A stretch of DNA of 64,000 nt from Neomelitea salexigens DSM 19753. GTDB taxonomy: Bacteria > Pseudomonadota > Gammaproteobacteria > Pseudomonadales > Spongiibacteraceae. The notes beneath the pieces were generated by a model that was given only the letters and a program-made list of their open reading frames with translations, had not been told where the DNA came from and made no database searches. Shown here one piece after another: positions 8,764 to 18,638 of the stretch. The stretch covers positions 120,154 through 184,153 of the forward strand of contig NZ_AULP01000007.1 of the NCBI RefSeq assembly GCF_000422345.1, written 5' to 3'. Both the position numbers and the translations under genes were made by a program. How positions within the stretch are numbered: position 1 is the stretch's first letter; the number at the start of each line of letters is the position of its first letter.

Positions 8764-9051
8764 CTACGATGCCAGCGCACGAAGCACGACTTCAGGTTCT
8801 TTAGCGACGACATTCAATAGCACCAACGCTGGCCCTTGCGGGGTGCGATCTCCACGCTCCCAGTGACGTAGAGTGCTTACACTGATACCGAAAGCAGAAG
8901 CAAATTCGTTTTGTGACATGCCCACTTTTGCTCGAACTTTCTTAACATCCAGCGGGCCAAATTCATGGACAACAGCTTTGCCGGGCTTTCCTTTGGAAAA
9001 CTCTGTTGCTTCCGCCAACCCCTGTTTAATACTTGAAAATGCATCAGTCAT
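8764..9051 (-). CDS. higA: HigA/NadS-like antitoxin (HTH)
   Basis: About 95 residues with a C-terminal XRE-type helix-turn-helix (VRAKVGMSQNEFASAFGI then SVSTLRHWERGDRTP), typical of HigA antitoxins that neutralise HigB and repress their own promoter. The ATG at 9051 has GGTGG 5 nt upstream; an open frame continues upstream but lacks a site. The start lies upstream of the toxin stop (9044), so the two genes overlap and are translationally coupled, toxin first, as in higBA loci. It is the 3' gene of an integron-like cassette. Confidence 0.82.
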   Translation of the reverse strand: MTDAFSSIKQGLAEATEFSKGKPGKAVVHEFGPLDVKKVRAKVGMSQNEFASAFGISVSTLRHWERGDRTPQGPALVLLNVVAKEPEVVLRALAS

Positions 9052-9385
9052 CATTGCCACCATAATGTTTGCGTAAAAGGGCAGTGAGCTTCGCAAGTTC
9101 GTTTCTCTCTGACTTGCTCAGGTTCGCTTTCTCACCTTTCCCGAATACGGTTAATAAAAACAGCGGCATCGTGCCATTGTGGTAGTAGTAAACTACGCGA
9201 ACCCCACCACTTTTACCTTTTCCTTGGGCAGACCACCTCAGCTTCCGAATCCCACCCGTGCCCTGCATGAGGTCTCCAGATTGGGGATGAAAAGCCAAGT
9301 AATTGATAATGCTGGCTTTCTCTTCCTCGCTCAGAAGGCTCAGTGCTCGCTTGAGGAATTCAGGTAGCTCTACGATTGTCTGCAT
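9044..9385 (-). CDS. higB: HigB-like RelE-superfamily toxin
   Basis: 113 residues. The core GDLMQGTGGIRKLRWSAQGK with the following GKSGGVRVVYYY strongly resembles the HigB2 toxin of the Vibrio cholerae superintegron, a ribosome-dependent mRNase of the RelE fold. It is paired with the downstream HTH antitoxin. The start is ATG at 9385, only 4 nt after a perfect 29-bp palindrome. No ribosome-binding site is evident, so the message may be leaderless or nearly so. Such modules are common stabilisers of cassette arrays. Confidence 0.85.
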   Translation of the reverse strand: MQTIVELPEFLKRALSLLSEEEKASIINYLAFHPQSGDLMQGTGGIRKLRWSAQGKGKSGGVRVVYYYHNGTMPLFLLTVFGKGEKANLSKSERNELAKLTALLRKHYGGNDD

Positions 9386-9389
9386 AACA

Positions 9390-9418
9390 CCAAGAGTAAT
9401 CCATTGGATTACTCTTGG
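9390..9418 (-). promoter_or_regulatory. 29-bp perfect palindrome, higBA operator
   Basis: Two 14-bp arms (CCAAGAGTAATCCA and its exact complement) flank one central base, directly upstream of the toxin ATG. On the minus strand TTGACC at 9417-9422 could be a -35 box overlapping the palindrome. This is the expected layout of an autoregulatory operator for the HigA HTH protein. The palindrome is seen; the binding protein is inferred. Confidence 0.75.
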
Positions 9419-9429
9419 TCAAGATGGCG

Positions 9430-9516
9430 CTAACGCCCACCTTTGGGGCAGGCAAAATAAGCGCAGCGTTTTTGACTGTCCCAGCCCCGTAGGGGCGACA
9501 ACAGGTGCTTGTTAAC
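9430..9516 (-). other. Integron attC recombination site (after the TonB-C-like cassette)
   Basis: Read on the minus strand the ends are TTAAC-AAG-CACCT and AGGTG-GGC-GTTAG. The TAAC/GTTA boxes and the CACCT/AGGTG boxes pair, separated by a mismatched 3-nt spacer (AAG against GGC): the R/L box layout of attC sites. A central GCCCC-TAC-GGGGC hairpin lies inside. The R'' box overlaps the TAA stop of the upstream cassette gene (9512-9514), as is usual for cassettes. It resembles Vibrio VCR-type sites, whose outer ends are TAAC...GGGCGTTA. Confidence 0.8.
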
Positions 9517-10192
9517 CATTTACCCACTCGGGCCTTACGTAGATGACTTCTTCTACACCAGAAGTTTCTATCCGCACACCGTTTACTATTTTTGGAATGT
9601 AACGAAGCATAGCAGCAAGCTTTAATGCCTCAGCAACAGAACGCTTACTTGCATTACTTTTCTTCGCAACTATATTTATTGGTATTCCATCATCGTCAAT
9701 ATCAAACGTGACCGGGACAGAAATCGCGGTTTCACTTTTTTCGAGGTAGCTAAAATCGAGTATAAGTTTCGCTTCCCCATCCTTTTTATGCAACGCAACA
9801 GCATCAGGGAGTTCCTGATATGCCTCTCTTGCACATTCGTCCTTACGCATAGAAGCACATATCTTAATCAGAGTCGTTAAATCTCTAACTTCCAGGACGG
9901 CGTTGTCAGTTTTGATGTCTGACGCTTTACGATAGTAGATTATGGATTGTTCATAATCTTTGAGACCAGCAAGTATCGATCCTTTAAATCCATATATCAT
10001 TTTCTTATCTATCGGATCTGTATACTTGCTCCCTATTCCTTTCTCTACTTGGTCAATACGCAACTTTGCTAGTTTGTAATCTCCTGACTGATAAATCTCT
10101 TCGATGGGAAGCAAATCGCCATATAAATTTTTAGATATCGCTGCCGTACAAGCTGTGCAGAGCAGAAACACAAATAAAATAACACTTTTCAT
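9512..10192 (-). CDS. Cassette-borne secreted protein with TonB-C-like domain
   Basis: 226 residues. The N-terminus (MKSVILFVFLLCTAC) is an export signal, possibly of a lipoprotein with C15, although the -3 position is Cys. Residues about 30-130 look helical and TPR-like (GSILAGLKDYEQSIIYYRKA). Residues about 155-222 resemble the TonB C-terminal fold: VTFDIDDDGIPINIVAKKS, AEALKLAAMLRYIPK and NGVRIETSGVEEVIYV. Such solitary TonB-C domains occur in periplasmic proteins of unknown function. The stop codon sits inside an attC, marking it as an integron cassette gene. It is richer in A+T than the flanking housekeeping genes. Confidence 0.7.
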   Translation of the reverse strand: MKSVILFVFLLCTACTAAISKNLYGDLLPIEEIYQSGDYKLAKLRIDQVEKGIGSKYTDPIDKKMIYGFKGSILAGLKDYEQSIIYYRKASDIKTDNAVLEVRDLTTLIKICASMRKDECAREAYQELPDAVALHKKDGEAKLILDFSYLEKSETAISVPVTFDIDDDGIPINIVAKKSNASKRSVAEALKLAAMLRYIPKIVNGVRIETSGVEEVIYVRPEWVNG

Positions 10193-10302
10193 TTAGTCGG
10201 ACTCCGCCGGATTATGGTTAACGCCAACATCATTGGCATTTTTGGAGCGGGGAAAATTGGCGAAAAATGAGCGAAGCGAATACCAATTTTCGCAACGGAA
10301 AA

Positions 10303-10306
10303 AATG
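10303..10306. repeat. Target-site duplication AATG, left copy
   Basis: AATG precedes the left IS terminus and is repeated at 11583-11586 directly after the right terminus. A 3-5 bp duplication is normal for IS3-family insertion. Confidence 0.75.
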
Positions 10307-10333
10307 TGATCTTCCCCCGATAAAATGGATACC
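10307..10333. repeat. IS3-family left terminal inverted repeat
   Basis: 27 bp beginning TGATCTTCCCCCG and ending TGGATACC. It pairs imperfectly with the complement of 11556-11582, which begins TGTAGTTCCCCCG; mismatches cluster at bases 3-5 and 14-18. Confidence 0.85.
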
Positions 10334-10337
10334 CATT

Positions 10338-11225
10338 TCAAATTACTACGCTGCGCTCATATTCTATCGGGGACAAATAGCCAATTCCCGAGTGTAACCG
10401 ACATTCGTTATAAAACTTGTTGATGTAACGTGACAAGGCTTTACGTAATGTCTTCACACCATTGAACACGGTTCCCCGGATCAGCTCGGCCTTCAGACTG
10501 TGGAAGAACGACTCCATTCGAGCATTGTCAGTGCACTGCCCTGGCCGATTCACGCTATGCCGGATGCCTTTCGTTCTCAATAATATTTGGAACTCTCCAT
10601 TCATATACTCAATCCCTCGATCCGTATGGAATACAAGGCCACACACCGGCTCCCGCTTTCTTAGCGCATATCTCATCGCTGATAACGTGAGCTCTGACGT
10701 CCTGCTATCTGATAACGACCACCCCAATATTCGCCGCGAGTAGTAATCCATCACTGTGGCCAAATACTGCCACCGGCCATTTAACTTTAAGTACGTCACA
10801 TCACCCACCCACACCTGGTCAACACCGGTTGGCTCTGCCAAGGTACGCAACAGGTTCTTCCCCTGGGCTTTGAAGCGTTTCAAGCCCGGCTGACGCCGAG
10901 TAACGCGGACAACTCGACCTCGTAGACCTGCTTCCCGCATCAAGCGTTCAACGCGCTTCCGGCCTACAGCAACGCCTTGCGATCTCAGCACCTTATAGAC
11001 TCTAGGGCTGCCATAGCGCCCTTCACTTTGATGGAATATCTTAGTGATACGCTTCAATAGCAATTCGTCTTCGCAGCAGCGTTTAGAGGCCGATCGCTTT
11101 GCCCAAGCATAAAAACCGCTGGGCGACACTTCCAGCCAACGGCAAAGCTTCGCCACACCTAGCTCTCGGTATCTTTGGATGAATCCAAATCGCTCTGATG
11201 GCGTTCCGCAAGATACCGTTGCCAC
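10338..11225 (-). CDS. IS3-family transposase OrfB (DDE integrase)
   Basis: 295 residues in the -1 frame relative to OrfA. An HTH_21 region (about 50-110) precedes an rve integrase core. The catalytic triad is D142 (VGDVTYL), D202 (FHTDRG) and E238 (NARMESFF); D202 and E238 are separated by exactly 35 residues, the DD(35)E spacing of IS3. The frame opens with GTG at the slippery site, but the functional product is expected to be the OrfAB fusion made by -1 frameshifting. Confidence 0.93.
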   Translation of the reverse strand: MATVSCGTPSERFGFIQRYRELGVAKLCRWLEVSPSGFYAWAKRSASKRCCEDELLLKRITKIFHQSEGRYGSPRVYKVLRSQGVAVGRKRVERLMREAGLRGRVVRVTRRQPGLKRFKAQGKNLLRTLAEPTGVDQVWVGDVTYLKLNGRWQYLATVMDYYSRRILGWSLSDSRTSELTLSAMRYALRKREPVCGLVFHTDRGIEYMNGEFQILLRTKGIRHSVNRPGQCTDNARMESFFHSLKAELIRGTVFNGVKTLRKALSRYINKFYNECRLHSGIGYLSPIEYERSVVI

Positions 11226-11530
11226 TTTTTTAGCAGGTCATTCTCCTGACGCAGTCGTTCATTTTCTTTCTTGAGACGAGCATTTTCCGTCAGTGTCTTC
11301 GCACTCGGCGTTCGCTTTTCTTTTTCCACAGACACTCGCTTTCGGCCATCACCCTGAAGTTGCCCTTCACGATACTCTTTTCTCCAGCGAGACAACATGA
11401 AGGGATGAATATCCAGACCCTCGGCAACTTCTTTAACCTGAATACCTTCTTTTAAAGAGAGCCTGACAGCTTTAACTTTAAAGTCTTTTGAATACTCCCA
11501 CGTCTTCCGTGGCTTTGTATATTTCGGCAC
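11159..11530 (-). CDS. IS3-family transposase OrfA (HTH, leucine zipper)
   Basis: 123 residues. An N-terminal helix-turn-helix (FKVKAVRLSLKEG, then VKEVAEGLDIHPFMLSRWRKEY) recognises the IS ends. A heptad-rich coiled coil (ENARLKKENERLRQENDLLKKW) mediates multimerisation. The slippery A-AAA-AAG falls in the LLKKW codons, so part of the ribosomes can shift to orfB. GGAGG-like bases lie before the ATG at 11530. Confidence 0.92.
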   Translation of the reverse strand: MPKYTKPRKTWEYSKDFKVKAVRLSLKEGIQVKEVAEGLDIHPFMLSRWRKEYREGQLQGDGRKRVSVEKEKRTPSAKTLTENARLKKENERLRQENDLLKKWQRYLAERHQSDLDSSKDTES

Positions 11531-11555
11531 TTCACTACCTCCTGAGGTATCAGAA

Positions 11556-11582
11556 GGTATCCATCAAAACGGGGGAACTACA
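11556..11582. repeat. IS3-family right terminal inverted repeat
   Basis: 27 bp, complement beginning TGTAGTTCCCCCG and ending TGGATACC. The AATG target duplication (11583-11586) follows at once. Confidence 0.85.
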
Positions 11583-11638
11583 AATGTCCAATGCATGTTC
11601 TTGTTAGGCTATGTTTGCAAGGAAGCCGCATAAGTAAT

Positions 11639-12430
11639 TTATTTTCTGTACCCATTTAGTAAATCTACCATTACGCTTTGGTTTACCTGTATTAGCCCCC
11701 GCTTTGGTCGATCTAAATCAATAATTATAAAAACAATTAATGTAATTAATAATGACACCAATACTATTGGTGCAAATATACGTTTGCCACTAAGCCCAGC
11801 GGAATACCCCATTATTCCTCCAGACGAGATAAAAACAATAAATAAGAGTAGTAGTACAACCTCCGGTACTTGCATTTGAAGTAATGCGTTTCGTTTCCCT
11901 TGACTGTCTATAACATCATTAAGGGATTTGACATAGGTGCCTGTCGTAGCGGGGCGTGGATCAGCATCCGTTGCTGATATTGCTACCTCCCATAATTGAT
12001 TCTGCAAATCGGCTATCTTTTTATTGTATGTAGCTCTCTCTTCAATCTTCGTAAGATTGATTTGGCCAATCTCTACGCGAAGCTGTATGTATTGCTTGAA
12101 TAGTTTATTGGTTTCTTCTCTAAATTCTTCTGGCAGCAACTGGACCCTCAATACTGCAGTACCAATGGCATTAGCTTCATCTATTAAAGCCATACTGCGG
12201 TTATCATAGCGCTGCATGGACATACTGAAAGTAAAGCCAAGTAACAAGGCTAATAACCCAAGTATGCTAGCTTGAATGGATCCAGTTAGAGATTTTACTT
12301 CACTATCAGTGCGTGATTGGACAAATCGGCCCACCCTAAAGCCCATTTCATTAAATAGGATTATCATAGCGAAAAGTGCAACGACAATTGCAACACTGCT
12401 GTATCCGTAGAGAATTTCTTGTTGATTCAT
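11639..12430 (-). CDS. DUF4239 (bestrophin-like) membrane protein, cassette-borne
   Basis: 263 residues with four hydrophobic segments (about 10-30, 55-75, 185-205, 213-233). Recognisable DUF4239 blocks are LLGFTFSMSMQRYDNRS, LIDEANAIGTAVLRVQLLPEE and, near the C-terminus, IDLDRPKRGLIQVNQ. Function is unknown; some databases call it bestrophin-like. The start ATG lies 15 nt from a GTTAGGC core site (minus strand, 12446-12452) with AAGGAAC as ribosome-binding site, and the stop lies 30 nt from the split attC, so the gene fills one integron-type cassette. Confidence 0.8.
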   Translation of the reverse strand: MNQQEILYGYSSVAIVVALFAMIILFNEMGFRVGRFVQSRTDSEVKSLTGSIQASILGLLALLLGFTFSMSMQRYDNRSMALIDEANAIGTAVLRVQLLPEEFREETNKLFKQYIQLRVEIGQINLTKIEERATYNKKIADLQNQLWEVAISATDADPRPATTGTYVKSLNDVIDSQGKRNALLQMQVPEVVLLLLFIVFISSGGIMGYSAGLSGKRIFAPIVLVSLLITLIVFIIIDLDRPKRGLIQVNQSVMVDLLNGYRK

Positions 12431-12885
12431 GAATGTTCCTTATGAGCCTAACAGCCTATTTATGAGGCCAGTTTGGCCTCATAATAATTATTGTCGGGCG
12501 GCCATCTATCACGTTTTTGTTTCCGCCCGGCGAAGGTCTATCCCATTGTAGGGAAAAGACTATTCCTAAAATAAATCGCCTCAATATCCATTAACAGGGT
12601 CATTTATTGTGCAGTTAAGCCTGTTAAGTAGGTCGTGCCGTTTCTAAAGGGGAGGTGGCGAGAAAGTAATTGGATTTGCACACCGTTCCTTGGGCAGTGG
12701 GGCAGTACATCCTTAACTGCGTTAGACGTTTACCATAAATTCGTAGCGCGAATCCCGCAAGCTTTTTCCGCCCAGCTCGTTCTTGGCTGGGGGCGATATT
12801 GGTGCTATCTGCAAGAGGTGGGTTGTTAGAGGCCCAATAAAAAAGGCCCTCATTTGAGGGCCTTTGGGTGTTTACAGTGTTGGCT
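12431..12885. other. 455-bp non-coding stretch: cassette boundary and hairpins
   Basis: I see no supportable gene. GCCTAAC at 12446-12452 (GTTAGGC on the minus strand) is a perfect integron core site at the 5' edge of the DUF4239 cassette. A perfect hairpin follows at 12460-12484 (11-bp arms around GTT), then CGGGCGG/CCGCCCG arms at 12495-12501 and 12523-12529, and TTAACAGG/CCTGTTAA arms at 12591-12598 and 12620-12627. GCGTTAGAC at 12719-12727 is a plus-oriented core-like site without a convincing partner arm. The stretch looks like decayed cassette or attC remnants. The nrdB terminator lies at its right end. Confidence 0.5.
12838..12865 (-). terminator. Rho-independent terminator of nrdB
   Basis: On the minus strand AAAGGCCCTC, a short AAAT loop, GAGGGCCTTT, then a T-rich tail (TTTTTTATT). 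It lies about 20 nt after the nrdB stop. Confidence 0.85.
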
Positions 12886-14145
12886 TTACCAGCTCAACGC
12901 CCCACCTGTTTGATACTCAATCACGCGCGTTTCAAAGAAGTTTTTCTCTTTGCGCAGGTCCATGATTTCGCTCATCCAGGGGAAGGGGTTTTGCGCATTG
13001 GGGAACTGCTCTTTCAGGCCAAGCTGCGACAGGCGGCGGTTGGCGATGAATTGCAGGTATTCTTCCATCATGGCTGAGTTCATGCCGAGTACGCCGCGGG
13101 GCATGGAGTCTTTGGCGTATTCGATTTCCAGCTGCATGCCTTCCACGATCATTTGGGTGACTTCAGCCTGGAATTGCTCGCTCCACAGGTGTGGGTTTTC
13201 CAGTTTGATCTGGTTGATCATGTCGATGCCGAAGTTCAGGTGCATGGACTCGTCGCGCAGGATGTACTGGAACTGTTCGGCAACGCCGGTCATTTTGTTG
13301 CGGCGGCCCATAGACAGAATCTGGGTGAAGCCACAGTAGAAGAAGATGCCTTCGGTAACGGCGTAGAAACCAATCAGGTTACGCAGCAGTTCCTGGTCGT
13401 CTTCCGGGGTGCCGGTTTTGAAGTTGGGGTCGCCCAGTGCTTGGGTGTGTTTCAGGCTCCAGGCCGCTTTCTTGGCGATGGAGGGCAGCTCGCGGTACAT
13501 GTTGAAGACTTCGCCTTCGTCCATGCCCAGTGACTCTACACAGTATTGGTAGGCGTGGGTGTGGATGGCTTCTTCAAAAGCCTGGCGCAGCAGGTATTGG
13601 CGGCACTCAGGGTTGGTGATGTGGCGGTAAACAGCCAGTACCAGGTTGTTGGCAACCAGTGAGTCGGCGGTAGAGAAGTAGCCCAGTGAGCGCATAACAA
13701 TGCGGCGCTCGTCGTCCGTCAGGCCTTCAGGGTTTTTCCAGCAGGCGATGTCGGCGGTCATGTTAACTTCTTGCGGCATCCAGTGGTTGGCGCAGCCGTC
13801 CAGGTATTTCTGCCATGCCCAGTCGTACTTGAAGGGCACCAGTTGGTTGAGGTCCAGGTGGCAGTTGATAATGCGCTTGTCTTCAACGCGCAGGCGGGCA
13901 GCGCCCATTTCCAGGTCTTCCAGGCCGGCGGCAACGTCGAGGTTGTCGAGCGAGGCGCTGGCTTTTTCCATTACCGCTTGTGCGCTGGCGGCTGGCTGCT
14001 CGGGAGCCGCTTGGCTGGCTACAGCAGGCTTGGGCGCTTCAGGTGCAGGAGCCTGTGGGGCGGCGGCCTGCTGTGGTGCTTCTTTAGTTTGAGGTTTAGC
14101 CGCTTCTTGTGCGTCGTCTTTATCGAAATCGTCCCAGCTAAGCAT
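12886..14145 (-). CDS. nrdB: Class Ia ribonucleotide reductase, beta subunit
   Basis: 419 residues. The diiron/tyrosyl-radical subunit supplies the radical for NrdA to reduce ribonucleoside diphosphates. Iron ligands D161, E192, H195, E265, E299 and H302 and the radical tyrosine Y199 (EAIHTHAY) are all present. Residues about 15-60 form an Ala/Pro/Gln-rich linker, after the [11 protein letters not shown] start also known from Pseudomonas NrdB. The C-terminal peptide that docks NrdA is present (YQTGGALSW). It follows nrdA by 85 nt, so they are co-transcribed. Confidence 0.95.
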   Translation of the reverse strand: MLSWDDFDKDDAQEAAKPQTKEAPQQAAAPQAPAPEAPKPAVASQAAPEQPAASAQAVMEKASASLDNLDVAAGLEDLEMGAARLRVEDKRIINCHLDLNQLVPFKYDWAWQKYLDGCANHWMPQEVNMTADIACWKNPEGLTDDERRIVMRSLGYFSTADSLVANNLVLAVYRHITNPECRQYLLRQAFEEAIHTHAYQYCVESLGMDEGEVFNMYRELPSIAKKAAWSLKHTQALGDPNFKTGTPEDDQELLRNLIGFYAVTEGIFFYCGFTQILSMGRRNKMTGVAEQFQYILRDESMHLNFGIDMINQIKLENPHLWSEQFQAEVTQMIVEGMQLEIEYAKDSMPRGVLGMNSAMMEEYLQFIANRRLSQLGLKEQFPNAQNPFPWMSEIMDLRKEKNFFETRVIEYQTGGALSW

Positions 14146-14230
14146 TAGTGAGTTACCTCGGTATTAAGTGTGTGTTCGTTCGCTGCTATTTGGGTGGGGC
14201 GCCGTAACGCCCCGGGTGCTGCTAGTTCTA

Positions 14231-17104
<2,874 letters not shown>

Positions 17105-17273
17105 GGTATTTAGGGCCCTTGCTATGCTGGTCGCGTGTTGTTGGTGTTGATGCCGCAAAAAAACGGATGTTTGCGGGGCGCTGCTTGGTTTATTTACCCG
17201 TATTCGGGCGAGTTTTTTTGTCTACAGCTTGATCTCAGGCGTTATTCAATGATAGGTGAATGTTGACGCCGCC

Positions 17274-17288
17274 ACCCATATATGGGGT
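17274..17288 (-). promoter_or_regulatory. NrdR-box-like palindrome upstream of nrdA
   Basis: CCCATATATGGG (17275-17286) is a perfect 12-bp palindrome with the C-ATATAT-G core of NrdR boxes (consensus near acaCwATATAwGtgt). The outer bases deviate. It sits about 170 nt before the nrdA start, where it could overlap a -10 element. NrdR represses reductase genes in most bacteria; the assignment is inferred. Confidence 0.45.
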
Positions 17289-17358
17289 TTTTTGGAAATC
17301 GGGATACAAGATAATGCGGTTTTCGGGTGGGTGCAAGCACCATATGATGTGAATGAGC

Positions 17359-17378
17359 TGTGGATAAAGTGTGGGTAA
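17359..17378 (-). promoter_or_regulatory. Two tandem DnaA boxes upstream of nrdA
   Basis: On the minus strand TTATCCACA (17359-17367) is a perfect DnaA box. TTACCCACA (17370-17378) is a one-mismatch box 11 bp away in the same orientation. E. coli nrdAB is known to be controlled by DnaA through a pair of boxes upstream of its promoter, so reductase expression here may be tied to replication initiation. Confidence 0.65.
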
Positions 17379-17496
17379 GCAGGGGGTGAAATTTGCCTTG
17401 CTCGCAAGTGCCCGCCGGGCGGGCTTTAGCGCCGAGTGGCCACTAAAATTGCTGCGGCCACAGTCGCTAGACGGAATGTTTATAACAAAAAATTTT

Positions 17497-18582
17497 TTAT
17501 GCAGCGCCGCTATGAGGCCGGGGGGCGTGCTCAAAATTTGCACCTTCCTGGGCGAAGGCGATGAGGTGTTCCAGCTCGGTGCTGATCTGTACCGTTTCGC
17601 CGAGTTGGAAGTCGCGGTGGCTGGGCAGTAAGGCTTCTACCACGCTACCGGTGGGTAAACGCAGGGTGTAGACCGTGGCGCTGCCCGAAAAGACTTTGCG
17701 CTCTACCGTTGCCCGTAGGCCGCCGAAGTCACTCAGCACGATATCGTCAGGACGTAGCAACACATCTACCGGCGTGCCGGTGGGCCAGGGATAGGCACGG
17801 TTGCCAATGAGGGCGCCGAGCTCGGTATTCACGGTGTTGGACTCGGTGCCGATCAGGCCGGGCAGGAAACAGCCTTCACCGATAAAATCGGCAACGATGC
17901 GGTTGGTTGGCTCGTGATAGAGATTAAAGGGCGTATCCCACTGCTGCAGATGACCGCCGTGCAACAGGCCAACCTGATCACTAAACGCAAAGGCTTCTTG
18001 CTGGTCGTGGGTGACCAAAATAGCGCTGATGCCCAGCTCTTTGAGAATATCCCGCACTTCCAAACTCAGTTTCTTGCGCAGTTCGGCGTCGAGGTTGGAA
18101 AAGGGCTCGTCCATTAACAACAGCTGAGGGTTGGGGGCGAGTGCGCGGGCCAGTGCAATACGCTGTTGCTGGCCACCGGATAACTCGTGTGGATAGCGTT
18201 TTTCCACGCCGTCCAGGCGAACGAGGGAGAGCAGTCGGCGGACGCGCTGCTGTTGCTCTTTATGCGACAGTTTTTTTAAGCCAAAACGAATGTTGTCGAT
18301 AACATTCAGGTGGGGGAATAGGGCGTAGTCCTGAAACACCATGCCGATGTGGCGCTGTTCGGGTGGCAGCTGCATGCCGGGTTGGCTGAGGGTTTGCTCG
18401 TTGAGCAGGATCTGCCCTTTGTGAAGAGGCTGGAAACCGGCAATCGCGCGCAGGATAGTGGTTTTACCGCAGCCGCTGGGGCCCAGCAGGCTGCAAATAT
18501 CACCGTTGTGGACGTGAAAACTGACGCCATTGACCACATTGTTGGTGTCGTAGCGGCAGTGAATGTCCTGAATTTTTAGCAA
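17497..18582 (-). CDS. ABC transporter ATPase, FbpC/PotA type (orphan)
   Basis: About 361 residues. Walker A is GPSGCGKTT, the Q-loop is FQDYALFP, the signature is LSGGQQQRIALARAL, Walker B is LLLMDEPFSNLD and the H-loop is VTHDQ. A C-terminal TOBE-type domain (about 240-350) places it with the iron(III)/polyamine/sulfate importer ATPases, closest in feel to FbpC. The start is TTG at 18582, chosen because AAGGAG lies 5 nt upstream; the frame extends further without a site. No permease or binding protein gene is adjacent, so partners are elsewhere. From memory a similar ATPase sits near argF in Pseudomonas. Confidence 0.85.
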   Translation of the reverse strand: MLKIQDIHCRYDTNNVVNGVSFHVHNGDICSLLGPSGCGKTTILRAIAGFQPLHKGQILLNEQTLSQPGMQLPPEQRHIGMVFQDYALFPHLNVIDNIRFGLKKLSHKEQQQRVRRLLSLVRLDGVEKRYPHELSGGQQQRIALARALAPNPQLLLMDEPFSNLDAELRKKLSLEVRDILKELGISAILVTHDQQEAFAFSDQVGLLHGGHLQQWDTPFNLYHEPTNRIVADFIGEGCFLPGLIGTESNTVNTELGALIGNRAYPWPTGTPVDVLLRPDDIVLSDFGGLRATVERKVFSGSATVYTLRLPTGSVVEALLPSHRDFQLGETVQISTELEHLIAFAQEGANFEHAPRPHSGAA

Positions 18583-18638
18583 GGCTGCTCCTTCGCTTGC
18601 TATGCGGCGGGCCGATACGCCTCGCCGCAAGCAACAAT

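Larger units (their letters stand above)
10307..11582 (-). mobile_element. IS3-family insertion sequence, 1276 bp, apparently intact
   Basis: Both ends start with TG and carry 27-bp imperfect inverted repeats at 10307-10333 and 11556-11582, sharing TTCCCCCG and TGGATACC blocks. AATG is duplicated on each side. Inside are overlapping orfA (HTH) and orfB (DDE integrase) with a A-AAA-AAG slippery heptamer in the overlap (plus coordinates 11225-11231). OrfB is in the -1 frame relative to OrfA, as for IS3 transposases made by programmed frameshifting. Ends, duplication and frames all look complete, so it may be active. It has disrupted an integron attC. Confidence 0.92.
10216..11609 (-). other. 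Integron attC site split by an IS3 element
   Basis: With the IS (10307-11582) and one copy of its AATG duplication removed, 10216-10306 joins 11587-11609 into a 114-nt site. On the minus strand the arms are GCCTAAC-AAG-AACATGCATTGGACATTTTT and AAAAATGCCAATGATGTT-GGC-GTTAACC. The TAAC boxes pair, the AAG/GGC spacer mismatches, and the rest pairs perfectly except for two extrahelical bases (G, A) in the 5' arm, the hallmark of attC sites. GTTAGGC at 11603-11609 (plus strand) fits the core consensus GTTRRRY exactly. The stop of the DUF4239 cassette gene is 30 nt away. Confidence 0.8.
17105..17496. other. 392-bp nrdA control region
   Basis: No convincing gene; an open frame at 17235-17543 on the minus strand has no coding character and overlaps the ABC gene end. 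The stretch holds the NrdR-like palindrome (17274-17288), a second AT-rich palindrome-like site (CACCATATGATGTG near 17339) and two DnaA boxes (17359-17378). Confidence 0.6.

Noticed and set aside
12719-12727. GCGTTAGAC as a further attC
   Set aside because: The core matches GTTRRRY but no complementary arm with a spacer could be found; only the short GCAGTTAAG/CTTAACTGC pairing is present.
12635-12829. 64-residue frame between nrdB and the DUF4239 gene
   Set aside because: No recognisable domain and no start signal of note; the stretch looks like cassette remnant.
17235-17543. 102-residue minus-strand frame upstream of nrdA
   Set aside because: No family, no ribosome-binding site, and it covers the regulatory sites and the ABC gene end.
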